Positions 53,780-61,817 of a stretch of DNA of 64,000 nt are shown here, in pieces. The notes under the pieces were generated by a model, which worked only from the letters and a program-made list of their open reading frames with translations, searched no databases and was not told the DNA's origin. How positions within the stretch are numbered: position 1 is the stretch's first letter; each line of letters begins with the position of its first letter. The DNA lies in contig JAEYPR010000003.1 of assembly GCA_023410535.1 (NCBI GenBank), positions 1 through 64,000 on the forward strand, read 5' to 3'. The translations under genes were made by a program, and so were the position numbers. The DNA comes from Bacillota bacterium (GTDB taxonomy: Bacteria > Bacillota > UBA4882 > UBA8346).

Positions 53780-54694
53780 TTATTTAATTGTTTCGACGAT
53801 AATTTGCTCCCCGGGCCGAATGACCCCACCTTCTACTACCCGGGCAAAAATCCCCTCATGTGGCATTACGCAGTCACCAACCTGCCGATAAATGGCACAT
53901 TTCTGATGGCATTCCTTACCGATCTGAGTCACTTCCAAGATCACCGACCCAATCCGCAAACGGGTTCCGATGGCTAAATCATATAACACGATGCCTTGGG
54001 TGGTGATATTTTCGGCGAAACGACCCGGCAGCAAATCATTCACCCCTTGAGCCGTCATTTTCGCAATGCTCTCCTGACCCAACAAGCTCACCTGACGGTG
54101 CCAGTTTCCGGCGTGGGCGTCGCCTTCCAGACCGTGATCAACCAAGAATTCCCCCGCCGGGATCGGCGTTTTCGGCACCCCTTTTGTCTGACTGCGGTTG
54201 ACTGCCACGACTTGCCCAGATGGAGTCTCGCTACGATAGGCGCCGCTCCGCCCGCCGGTCTTGGACAATAACCGGATTCCTTCAATCATCATGCCCCGGT
54301 CTACTGCCTTACACATATCATAGACGGTTAATGCGGCGACGGAAACTGCGGTCAACGCTTCCATCTCCACGCCGGTCTTCCAATGGCAGCGCGCTGTCCC
54401 GATAATCCGGATCCGGCACTGTTCCGCTTCAACCACCAACTCGACTTTGACTGAATCCAACGGCACTTGATGGCAGAGCGGGATCAGTTCCGCGGTTTTT
54501 TTGGCCGCCATCACCCCGGCAATCCGGGCAGTCGCCAGAACATCGCCCTTCGGCGCACCGGCCGCCAACAGTCGCATGATCGCGGCGGTTCCTTTGACAA
54601 ACCCTTCGGCGACCGCTTCCCGGGTCGTCGCTGCTTTCGTGGCGATATCCACCATTCGGGCTTGACCCAGTTCATCGAGATGGGAAAATTCCAT
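53780..54694 (-). CDS. MoaC-MOSC fusion protein, molybdopterin synthesis
   Basis: This 304-aa protein joins two domains. Residues 1-158 are MoaC (cyclic pyranopterin monophosphate synthase), with MVDIATKAATTREAVAEG, AKKTAELIPLCHQVPLDSVK, KTGVEMEALTAVSVAALTVY and DMCKAVDRGMMI. Residues about 165-304 are a MOSC domain, with VDHGLEGDAHAGNWHRQVSL, GRFAENITTQGI, LRIGSVILEVTQIGKECHQK and the Cys in KECHQKC. MOSC domains handle sulfur in molybdenum cofactor enzymes. Fusions like this are known in anaerobic Bacillota. ATG 54694 has GGAGG 6-8 nt upstream. It lies 4 nt after moaA and is cotranscribed with it. Confidence 0.93.
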   Translation of the reverse strand: MEFSHLDELGQARMVDIATKAATTREAVAEGFVKGTAAIMRLLAAGAPKGDVLATARIAGVMAAKKTAELIPLCHQVPLDSVKVELVVEAEQCRIRIIGTARCHWKTGVEMEALTAVSVAALTVYDMCKAVDRGMMIEGIRLLSKTGGRSGAYRSETPSGQVVAVNRSQTKGVPKTPIPAGEFLVDHGLEGDAHAGNWHRQVSLLGQESIAKMTAQGVNDLLPGRFAENITTQGIVLYDLAIGTRLRIGSVILEVTQIGKECHQKCAIYRQVGDCVMPHEGIFARVVEGGVIRPGEQIIVETIK

Positions 54695-54698
54695 CACT

Positions 54699-55646
54699 TT
54701 AGCCTCCAGTCGCCGTCATACTCCGGCTTGCTTGATAATCCCGGCCAAACCGGTGTCCCGCCGGTTTCGCCCAAATTGCTTTGATAATCTCTTGCTGCAA
54801 ACTGCCGGGATGACCTAAAAACGGCATCAGATTGATCTCTTGATTATTTCCTAAGCAAGGTTTGATCCAGCCGTCGGCCGTCAGCCGGATCCGGTTGCAA
54901 CTTTCACAAAATTGATGGCTGAGGGCGCTGATCAATCCAACCCGGCCGCGAAAACCGGCCGCCGTATAATACCGGGCGGGTCCGCTTGACGCCGCGATCG
55001 GTTTCAATTCGGGATGCGCTGCGAAAATGCTCTCTTCGGAAAGCGTTTGGCCGAAATGCTCCGTTCCGTAACAGCCGATCGGCATTAGTTCAATAAACCG
55101 AACCTCCACCGGGTCGGCGCGGGCCAACTCCACAAAATCGGCGACTTCGTCATCGTTGACTCCCCGGATCAAAACCATATTGAGCCGCAGCGGCTTTAGC
55201 CCCGCTTTGAGAACAGTCTCGATCCCCTCCCACACATCAGTCAACCTCCCGCCGGCGGTGATAGCGGCATACCGTTCCGCCCGCAGTGAATCAAGGCTGA
55301 TATTGACCCGTTGCAACCCGGCTCTCACCAAATCGGGCAAAACCTCCGCCAACATCGTACCATTGGTAGTCATGGCGAGATCGGTGATCCCCGGAACCCC
55401 AGCCACCTGTGACACAATCGCCGCAATTTCGGGTCGGCACAATGGTTCGCCGCCGGTCAGCCGCACTTTGCGAATGCCTAATCCGGCCATAACTCGCGTC
55501 ACGGCTTCAATCTCCACCACAGTCATTGTCCTCGTTGTGATGACCGGCGGCCCTGCGGGAGTGGCACAGTAAATGCAACCCAAGTTACAGGCGGGAGTTA
55601 CCGATATTCGCAGATAGTCAATCATCCGTCCCCATTGATCGCGCAT
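54699..55646 (-). CDS. moaA: GTP 3',8-cyclase
   Basis: MoaA is the radical-SAM enzyme that begins molybdenum cofactor synthesis from GTP. The 315-aa protein has the N-terminal cluster ACNLGCIYCA, the motif LTGGEPLCRPE, LAMTTNGTML, VNISLDSL and IELMPIGCYG. The C-terminal cluster is CESCNRIRLTADGWIKPCL. It ends in Gly-Gly (TATGG), a tail that MoaA needs for activity. ATG 55646 lies 7-8 nt after GAGGTG; GTG 55655 is an alternative. It is divergent from mogA and precedes moaC-MOSC. The 282-nt region upstream holds intergenic element B. Confidence 0.95.
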   Translation of the reverse strand: MRDQWGRMIDYLRISVTPACNLGCIYCATPAGPPVITTRTMTVVEIEAVTRVMAGLGIRKVRLTGGEPLCRPEIAAIVSQVAGVPGITDLAMTTNGTMLAEVLPDLVRAGLQRVNISLDSLRAERYAAITAGGRLTDVWEGIETVLKAGLKPLRLNMVLIRGVNDDEVADFVELARADPVEVRFIELMPIGCYGTEHFGQTLSEESIFAAHPELKPIAASSGPARYYTAAGFRGRVGLISALSHQFCESCNRIRLTADGWIKPCLGNNQEINLMPFLGHPGSLQQEIIKAIWAKPAGHRFGRDYQASRSMTATGG

Positions 55647-55756
55647 CCCGATCACCTCGCACCGTTTCCTTTTTTATCAGCGGACGTATTCGTAATTCCT
55701 TTCGATGGATTACGGAAACCGAATATATATCGTTTCCCTGTGTAACATGCTAAAAT

Positions 55757-55880
55757 ATATATGTCGACTAAATTTGAGCGATCCTGGCCGCGATATATTT
55801 TCCGCAATTCATAAGTTGTGATAACTTCAGCAACTTGCCTTTCCAGTCTGAGTTTAAGGATAGAAAAGACAATTCAATTT
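55757..55880. other. intergenic element, copy B, between moaA and mogA
   Basis: This is the counterpart of 31905-32032. It has ATATATGTCG (55757-55766) with the pairing arm CGATATAT (55791-55798, one G-T pair), TTTTCC, TTCATAAGTTG (55808-55818) and TTGCCTTTCC (55835-55844). The 49-nt spacing between the first arm and TTCATAAGTTG is 53 nt in copy A; the next spacing is 27 nt in both. It could lie in the leader of moaA (leftward) or mogA (rightward). It does not show the conserved features of the molybdenum cofactor riboswitch. Confidence 0.6.
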
Positions 55881-55928
55881 TTATTGCGACTTATATGATT
55901 GTAAATTCCTTTTTAAGGGAGTGAGCGT

Positions 55929-56414
55929 TTGATCCGTTACAGCATTCTAACTGCCAGCGATAAAGGGAGCGCCGGCTTGCGGGAAGACCAAAGCAGTCAA
56001 GCCATTATCGAGCTGATGACTCCCAGCGGCGCCCAACTGCTTGATTATCGGCTGGTTCCCGATGAACGTCCGGTCATCGCGGCGACCTTAGTCACTTTGG
56101 CGACCAACGGCAGCAATTTAGTTTTGACCACCGGCGGCACCGGGTTCGCCCCCCGGGACGTTACACCCGAAGCAACCCAAGACGTGATTGAACGGCAGGT
56201 GCCCGGGATTCCCGAAGCGATGCGTTCCCGGAGTCTGGAAATCACTCCCCACGCCATGCTCTCGCGAGCTGTCGCCGGCATCCGCGGCAATTGTTTGATC
56301 ATCAACCTCCCCGGCAGTCCGAAAGCGGTCCGGGAATGTCTGGCCGTCGTGTTACCCATCCTCGACCACGCCGTCGCGTTGCTTGCAGGTTCAAACGGCG
56401 ATTGCGCGCGCTAA
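55929..56414 (+). CDS. mogA: molybdenum cofactor protein of the MogA/MoaB family
   Basis: This family binds molybdopterin and adenylylates it before molybdenum insertion. The 161-aa protein has SILTASDKGSAGLREDQSSQ, VLTTGGTGFAPRDVTPEATQ, IPGTCR-like PGIPEAMRSRSLEITP, and LIINLPGSPKAVRECLAVVL near the end. The TTGGTGxxxRD motif and PGSPKA are diagnostic. It starts at TTG 55929, following AAGGGAGTGAGCG, and overlaps the oppositely running hydroxylase gene's stop by 4 nt. Whether it has MogA- or MoaB-type activity is not settled by sequence. Confidence 0.93.
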   Translation: MIRYSILTASDKGSAGLREDQSSQAIIELMTPSGAQLLDYRLVPDERPVIAATLVTLATNGSNLVLTTGGTGFAPRDVTPEATQDVIERQVPGIPEAMRSRSLEITPHAMLSRAVAGIRGNCLIINLPGSPKAVRECLAVVLPILDHAVALLAGSNGDCAR

Positions 56415-58720
56415 CGTTTAGCTTGCAGCGCCAGCAATACCTTCTCCGGAGTAAGCGGCAGTTCTTTGATGCGAATTCCGGTGGCGTGATACACCGCGTT
56501 GGCAATGGCGGCCGGCGGAGTATCGATTCCAATCTCGCCCACCGACTTCGCGCCGTACGGACCGGTCGGCTCATAACTCGGGGCAAACTCCACCGTCAAC
56601 TGTTGAATATCTAGCCGGGTCGGGATGGTGTAAAAAAGCATATTGTTGGTCAACAACTGGCCTTGCTCGGTATATTTGACGCTCTCAAACATCGCCATGC
56701 CGATACCCTGCGCCAAACCACCCTCGACTTGGATCCGGGCCAGGTTCGGATTGATGGTGGTCCCGCAATCGACGACAGCGACATAGTTGACCAGCTCGAT
56801 CTTGCCGGTCTCCAGGTCCACTTCGACCTCGGCCAACCCAACCATATACGGCGGCGGCGATTTCTGCCCGACATAGGAATCGGAGGCGATCAACTGTTTT
56901 TGATTGGCGTGATAAAAGAGGCCGGTCGCCAAATCGCCGAGGGAGATCGCGCCTTTGCCGTCTTTGCGCCGGATCGTCGACCCGTCGAACTCCACTTCGC
57001 CCGGGGTCACCCGTAGTTTGGTCGCGCCCTCTTCCTCGATAAGCCGCCGCATGTTCTCCGCCGCCTTCTTCACGGCGTTTCCCGTCACATAGGTCGTACT
57101 GGAGGCATAAGCCCCCTTATCGAACGGCGTCAAATCAGTGTCAGAGGAATAGACGACAAAGTGTTCGGTCGGAACCTGCAAAACTTCCGCCGCAATCTGC
57201 GCTAAAATAGTGTCGCTGCCGGTGCCGATATCGGTCGCTCCCACCATCAGATTGAAAAATCCGTCATCGTTCAGTTTGATCAGCGCGGCAGCCATATCAA
57301 TATTGGCGATTCCCGACCCTTGCATGGCGATGGCCATTCCCACGCCGCGCACATTGACGGACCCGACTTGCCGCCGGGGAAATTTCGCCTCCCACCCGAT
57401 CAACTCCATGCCGCGCCGGATACAATAATCCAATTTGCAGCTTTCCATGGTCATTTCGACCCCCTCTCCGCCCTCGCCCATGATCTTAAAGATCGGCGAA
57501 GTCTCGCCTTCGCCAATCATATTCCGCTGCCGCAACTCCACCGGACTCAGGCCCAACTCCGTCGCCAACTGGTCGATCGCCGACTCCAGGGCGAAAATGC
57601 CCTGAATCGCCCCATAGCCGCGGTAGGCTCCCGCCGGAACGTGATTGGTATAAACGACCTTGCCATTGAACCGGACGGCGTCGACTTTATTATAGAGCGG
57701 CAACGTCTTCGAACCCGCTCCCATCAATACCGTTAACGCATGCTCGCCGTACGCCCCGGTATCGGAGAGCACTTCCATATCCAACGCCTTAATCCGGCCG
57801 TCTTTGGTCGCCCCAACCGCCAAATCGAAACGCATCGGATGCCGGCTATAGGTCGACTCAAAAACTTCCTTCCGGGTATAGATGAGCTTAGCGGGCTGAC
57901 CGGTCTTGAGCGTCACCGCCGCCGCCAGCAACTCGCCATGAAGCATCTGCTTGCCGCCGTAGCCGCCGCCGATTCGCGGTTTAATCACCCGGATCTCTTT
58001 GCGGGGAATTCCGAAGGCCATCCCAATGACTCGCCTGGCGTGAAACGGGGTCTGGGTGGAACTGATCACCGTCAATCGACCTTGCACATCCCGGTAACAG
58101 GCGATCGAATGAGGTTCCAACATCACATGGGCTTGCGCTTGGGTATAATAACGGTCGCGAATCACGACATCGCATCCAGCCAGCACCGCGTCGACATCGC
58201 CCACTTTCATCTGATACGCAGCGGCGATATTTTGAACGGCGTCCATTCCGATATCGAACTTGGAATGGGCTTCCGGTTCCGGGTGAAGCACCGTGGCGTT
58301 TCCTTCCGCTTGTTCAAAGTCCAACACCGCCGGTAAGAGCTCATAGTCAACGATAATTTTCGCCAGCGCGGCTTCAGCCGCCTGCTCGGAGACCGCGGCG
58401 ACAATCGCTACTTCGTCGCCGCAATAGCGAACATATTCATCTAAAATAAATTTATCATACGGCGACGGTTCGGGATACCCTTGACCGGCCCGGCTGAAGA
58501 CGTTCCGGGGCAGATCGCGGTAGGTCAGGACGCAGGCCACCCCTGGCAGTTCCAACGCCGCGACGGTGTCGATCCGTTTGATCCGCGCATGGGCATGCGG
58601 GCTATGCAGAACCTTAACGATCAACGCATGATCCGGGGCCAAATCGTCGGTATAAGCGGGAGTGCCGAGTACCAACCCTTTCCCGTCCATTTTTCCAATG
58701 GACCGCGTCACTTCTTTCAT
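56411..58720 (-). CDS. molybdopterin-binding subunit of a xanthine-dehydrogenase-type hydroxylase
   Basis: This 769-aa large subunit belongs to the xanthine oxidase family. ATG 58720 follows GGGGGTG; upstream frame in the same register is rejected because it has no domain likeness. Motifs are AYTDDLAPDHALIVKVLHSP, RIGGGYGGKQM, PAGAYRGYGAIQGIFALES, GVGMAIAMQGSGI, and the active-site Glu in AKSVGEIGIDTPPAA followed by ELPLTPEKVLLAL. Substrates of the family are purines, nicotinate-type heterocycles or aldehydes; the sequence does not tell which. It is last in a three-gene set and overlaps the 2Fe-2S gene by 4 nt. Selenium or sulfur ligation at Mo cannot be read from it. Confidence 0.92.
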   Translation of the reverse strand: MKEVTRSIGKMDGKGLVLGTPAYTDDLAPDHALIVKVLHSPHAHARIKRIDTVAALELPGVACVLTYRDLPRNVFSRAGQGYPEPSPYDKFILDEYVRYCGDEVAIVAAVSEQAAEAALAKIIVDYELLPAVLDFEQAEGNATVLHPEPEAHSKFDIGMDAVQNIAAAYQMKVGDVDAVLAGCDVVIRDRYYTQAQAHVMLEPHSIACYRDVQGRLTVISSTQTPFHARRVIGMAFGIPRKEIRVIKPRIGGGYGGKQMLHGELLAAAVTLKTGQPAKLIYTRKEVFESTYSRHPMRFDLAVGATKDGRIKALDMEVLSDTGAYGEHALTVLMGAGSKTLPLYNKVDAVRFNGKVVYTNHVPAGAYRGYGAIQGIFALESAIDQLATELGLSPVELRQRNMIGEGETSPIFKIMGEGGEGVEMTMESCKLDYCIRRGMELIGWEAKFPRRQVGSVNVRGVGMAIAMQGSGIANIDMAAALIKLNDDGFFNLMVGATDIGTGSDTILAQIAAEVLQVPTEHFVVYSSDTDLTPFDKGAYASSTTYVTGNAVKKAAENMRRLIEEEGATKLRVTPGEVEFDGSTIRRKDGKGAISLGDLATGLFYHANQKQLIASDSYVGQKSPPPYMVGLAEVEVDLETGKIELVNYVAVVDCGTTINPNLARIQVEGGLAQGIGMAMFESVKYTEQGQLLTNNMLFYTIPTRLDIQQLTVEFAPSYEPTGPYGAKSVGEIGIDTPPAAIANAVYHATGIRIKELPLTPEKVLLALQAKR

Positions 58721-59169
58721 GATTGCACCCCCAGGTATTCTTTGATCGCCCGCAGTTGCCCCGCATACCCGGTACAGCGACAAAGGTTGCCGGCCAAATA
58801 TTGCTGGATCGCTCCTTCCGTTGGATGGGGTTTTTCCGCTTTGAGCGCCAGAACCGTCAAAGCCAGACCAGGATTGCAATAACCGCATTGGTCGGCGCCT
58901 GCGGCGACGAGAAAAGCGGCGAACTCCCCGATCTCGCGTTGCAGCCCTTCGGCAGTGATGACGCAGTGACCGTCGGCTTTGGCCGCAAACAAGGTGCAGG
59001 ATAAGACCGGTTTGCCGTCGAAGAGCACCGTGCAAACGCCGCATGATGAAGTATCGCAGCCCCGTTTCACACTTAAACAGCCCAAACGGCGCAACAGATC
59101 CAAGAGATATTCGTGGGGTTCTATCTCCACTTGCCGCTCTAAACCGTTTAACATCAACGTAATTTTCAT
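58717..59169 (-). CDS. [2Fe-2S] subunit of the hydroxylase
   Basis: This 150-aa protein carries the two cluster sites of the family. The plant-type ferredoxin site is RGCDTSSCGVCTVLFDG with a later Cys at VLSC. The helical second site is QCGYCNPG and NLCRCTGY. It passes electrons from molybdenum to FAD. ATG 59169 has GGAGGTGGGG upstream and lies inside the FAD gene's stop (4-nt overlap). The three genes 59966-56411 thus read as a tight translational unit: FAD, 2Fe-2S, Mo. Confidence 0.93.
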   Translation of the reverse strand: MKITLMLNGLERQVEIEPHEYLLDLLRRLGCLSVKRGCDTSSCGVCTVLFDGKPVLSCTLFAAKADGHCVITAEGLQREIGEFAAFLVAAGADQCGYCNPGLALTVLALKAEKPHPTEGAIQQYLAGNLCRCTGYAGQLRAIKEYLGVQS

Positions 59170-59966
59170 AACCCCACCTCCGCCAACGCCCGTTTCACCA
59201 ACACCCCGCATAATTCCTGGCGGTAGACGGCCGAAGCTTTCCGATCGCTAGTAAACCGCAGCTCCGACGTTGCCTTGGTCGCCGCTTGCCGCAGCAGATC
59301 GTCATGGAGCTCCTGCCCTGCCAATAATGACATTGTGGCAACGGCCAAGGCGGAGACGCCGGGCCGGGCGCCGACGGCGATCCGGTAGAATGGGCCGTGT
59401 TGGCTCTTGGTAACGGCGACGCTCAAGATTGGGAGGCTACCGCCGGAATTCCGCAACATTTGATAAGCGGCGCGTTGCGGATTTTTCGCGATCACAATGG
59501 CTTCGACGATATCTTGGCCTCGGCCTTTGCTTTGGACAAAGTCGGCCAGACTGACCAAACCGCCTTGATGCAACTTAACGGAACATTCCAAGGCCATTAA
59601 TCCGGTGAGCACTTCCGAGAAACCAAACCGGCCGTAGACCGTACCGCCAACGGTGACGATGTTTCGTAGTTGTACCCCGGCAATATTCCCGATAATCCGG
59701 GGAAGCAAGCCGTCCCAATTGGTTTGCAACACTCGGCTACGCTCCATGGCGCCAAAGGTAGTCATCGCGCCAATCGTTACCTCGGTAGCGGTCTCCCGGA
59801 TATAATCCAACTCCGCTCGCGTCAAGTCAATCGCCAACCCGATCTCGCGGGAAGCCAGCCGCATAAAGGCTCCCCCGCCCACCACGGCGGCGTTGGGGGT
59901 GGTTGTCAGTAACGTATACGCTTCACTGACGGTCCGGGGCATTACATATTCGGCAATGGTTAGCAT
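59166..59966 (-). CDS. FAD-binding subunit of the hydroxylase
   Basis: This 266-aa protein has the FAD-binding pattern of the family: AAVVGGGAFMRLASREIG, TIGAMTTFGAME, GVQLRNIVTVGGTVYGRFGFSE (usually R-N-x-A-T-x-G-G-N), GSLPILSVAVT and a C-terminal helical domain. ATG 59966 follows AAGGAGCG at about 10 nt. The usual Asn in the GGN motif is Thr (GGTVYG), so the FAD loop is somewhat divergent. It is the first gene of the second hydroxylase set and starts about 120 nt after the thiS-like gene. Confidence 0.9.
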   Translation of the reverse strand: MLTIAEYVMPRTVSEAYTLLTTTPNAAVVGGGAFMRLASREIGLAIDLTRAELDYIRETATEVTIGAMTTFGAMERSRVLQTNWDGLLPRIIGNIAGVQLRNIVTVGGTVYGRFGFSEVLTGLMALECSVKLHQGGLVSLADFVQSKGRGQDIVEAIVIAKNPQRAAYQMLRNSGGSLPILSVAVTKSQHGPFYRIAVGARPGVSALAVATMSLLAGQELHDDLLRQAATKATSELRFTSDRKASAVYRQELCGVLVKRALAEVGL

Positions 59967-60086
59967 GGTTGCATTCGCTCCTTCCGCTTGGATATGATTG
60001 CAATGTCGATGAAACGATCGGCCGAACCCTGCATCAGCTGCCTGGAATAGCCCGGCGCGCCTCGTCCAAACTCATGAATGACGTTT

Positions 60087-60287
60087 TCAACCTCCCCCGA
60101 TGAACTTGATGATCTCCAGATTGTCGCCATCGCCCAACCGAATCCGCGCCCACTCCCCCGGCGGCGGCGTGGTGAAATTCCATTCAATCACCACCAGTTT
60201 CGTGTCAATCGCCTTATATTCCAAGTAAGCGGAGATACTCATCGCCCCGGGCAACGTCTCAACCACTCCGTTCACCATAATTTGCAT
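60087..60287 (-). CDS. ThiS-like sulfur carrier protein
   Basis: This 66-aa protein has the ubiquitin-like ThiS pattern: MQIMVNGVVETLPGAMSISA at the start, VVIEWNFTTPPPGEWARIRL, then GDGDNLEIIKFIGGG. The C-terminal Gly-Gly is where adenylation and thiocarboxylation take place. I choose ATG 60287, with GTGAGG 8-9 nt upstream, over a longer reading from 60326. ThiS usually serves thiamin synthesis, but no thi genes are here. It lies between two sets of molybdenum hydroxylase genes, so it may act as the sulfur carrier for molybdopterin (MoaD role) or for the sulfido ligand. That is inference from context. Confidence 0.85.
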   Translation of the reverse strand: MQIMVNGVVETLPGAMSISAYLEYKAIDTKLVVIEWNFTTPPPGEWARIRLGDGDNLEIIKFIGGG

Positions 60288-60731
60288 GGTTATTACCTCA
60301 CTTGTTCTTGGTTGTTTCTGCAGCAAAACCGGATCCCTTGCCCTTTAAAAAGGTAACCACCATCCTCAGCGGCCTAACACCAACTCGACATCAATTCCGA
60401 CCTTGCCCCGACCCTCTCCTAAAAGGAGAGGGATGACGGGGCTAAAATCTTGGGACTATGAAGGCTTCCAAACCAGTAAAGTGTTTGTAATCCGGCGCTC
60501 CACCCCAGCGCGCCGGGGGCACCTTGCCGAATTGGCAGAACTTCCAGTTTCCCATACGCGTCGTCAAAAGGCGGATAGTGCAAGGAACGCCCGAGCGAGG
60601 ACCGCAGATAATACTCGCTGTATATCGAGGACCGGAGCGACCAAGTGACGCAGCAATATCCGTCTTTTCACGGCGCCTCTGCCAATTCGGCAAAACTCTC
60701 CGTCCAACCCCAGCAATCTTTATTTACTCCC
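60288..60731. repeat. gene-free stretch with a 16-bp terminal inverted repeat
   Basis: TTGCCGAATTGGCAGA (60524-60539) and TCTGCCAATTCGGCAA (60678-60693) are a perfect 16-bp inverted pair, 138 bp apart. Each arm is itself partly palindromic. Together they bracket a 170-bp unit that may be a small non-autonomous element or repeat. CCCTCTCCT/AGGAGAGGG (60412-60432) is a 9-bp hairpin with a 3-nt loop. No ribosome binding site or family likeness supports a gene. Confidence 0.6.
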
Positions 60732-61817
60732 TCACCCGAACACTCCACTAATCGCCCCCGCCGGACACCGCGACTCGCAGAGACCACATCCGAAACACTG
60801 CCCGGGATCCACCACCACCCGTCCCTCATACCGGATGGCAAAATACGGGCAGACCTTCTCACAAAGCCGGCACCCGCTACAGCGCCCCGCTTCGACCACC
60901 GGAACCGCCGGTTCATACTGCGGTTTCCGTCGCGTCAAACGAGCGGCAATCACCTGCGCCACACTGTCAAAACCATACTCATCCAAGGCCTTCGGCAAAT
61001 CGTCCACGAGCCGCCGGTATAAATCCTTTCCGTAAAGCAAGGCGGCAGAGAGCATTTGGACCGCATCCGCTCCGGCCAATAAAAACTCCAGGACATCGGC
61101 GGCCGTTTTAACGCCACCCACTCCGATCACGGTCAGATCCGGCTCGGCCTCCTTAATCTGATGAACCAACGCCAATGCCAACGGTTTGATCGCCGGTCCG
61201 GAAGTCCACACATGCCCGGCTGGGTTGCCCAATAAAACCCGGCGGCCGGCCAGATCCACTTTCATAGTCGGCCCCAAAGAATTGATAGCCACAACGCCGT
61301 TCCCGCCGTTCGCTTTAACCATTCGGGCAAAGCCGGCCGGATCCGGCAAATGCGGGCTGATCTTCATGAAAAATGGTTTGTCGGTATAGGCCCGGATAGT
61401 CCGGACCGTGGCCGCCATGGCGGCCACATCGTTGCCGACGTAATGGGTGGAGACTTCAAACGCGGCCGCCAAAGGATCCAACAAGGGAATTAACGTCTCC
61501 ATATCGGTTTGGGAATACCCGACGCTGACAATTAAGGGAATTGTCAAATCAGTCTCAAGTTCCGGCAAGATCTCCGTCAGCCATTGCTCCGGGGGATATT
61601 CCGACCACAACTCGTTGTTCATGATCAGATCCCGTTCCCCATAAATGCAGGGCCGTTGAACTTGGGCGGCTTGCGTCGAGATGGTCTTGGTGACCAAACC
61701 GCCGACTCCCAAAGCCGCGATATAACGCAGCTTCGCCGCATCGCCCACCAATGGTCCCGAGGCCGGCAACAACGGATTTTTCAATTCAATCCCCGCGATA
61801 TTTGTCGAAAGCCGCAT
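60732..61817 (-). CDS. dihydroorotate dehydrogenase-like protein with ferredoxin domain
   Basis: This 361-aa protein joins an FMN TIM barrel (residues 1-300) of the dihydroorotate/dihydropyrimidine dehydrogenase type to a C-terminal 2x[4Fe-4S] domain. The barrel has PLLPASGPLVGD, GVGGLVTKTIST, EVSTHYVGND, PFFMKISPHLPD, GVVAINSLGPTMKVD, IGVGGVKTAADVLEFLLAGA and a catalytic-loop region. The ferredoxin part reads CSGCRLCEKVCP and CFGCGLCESRCP. This layout matches PreA-like enzymes, which reduce pyrimidines or related rings. In this operon it may act on a product of the hydroxylases or serve as an electron gate. Its start overlaps the FAD-subunit gene by 32 nt. Confidence 0.85.
   Translation of the reverse strand: MRLSTNIAGIELKNPLLPASGPLVGDAAKLRYIAALGVGGLVTKTISTQAAQVQRPCIYGERDLIMNNELWSEYPPEQWLTEILPELETDLTIPLIVSVGYSQTDMETLIPLLDPLAAAFEVSTHYVGNDVAAMAATVRTIRAYTDKPFFMKISPHLPDPAGFARMVKANGGNGVVAINSLGPTMKVDLAGRRVLLGNPAGHVWTSGPAIKPLALALVHQIKEAEPDLTVIGVGGVKTAADVLEFLLAGADAVQMLSAALLYGKDLYRRLVDDLPKALDEYGFDSVAQVIAARLTRRKPQYEPAVPVVEAGRCSGCRLCEKVCPYFAIRYEGRVVVDPGQCFGCGLCESRCPAGAISGVFG

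Noticed and set aside
55757..55880. Molybdenum cofactor riboswitch upstream of moaA
   Set aside because: The stretch lacks the conserved GC-rich core expected of that class, and the same element occurs at 31.9 kb before an unrelated gene.
58720..59044. N-terminal extension of the hydroxylase large-subunit frame (108 residues)
   Set aside because: The extension is Arg-rich and overlaps the 2Fe-2S gene in another frame. The ATG at 58720 with GGGGGTG and a 4-nt overlap is the real start.
59960..60187. 75-aa minus-strand frame overlapping the ThiS-like gene
   Set aside because: It is a shifted frame of the ThiS-like gene with no ribosome binding site or family pattern.
60442..60751. Small frames starting MPNWQ on both strands in the inverted-repeat unit
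   Set aside because: Both begin in the arms of the same inverted repeat, so their identical starts are a product of the repeat.
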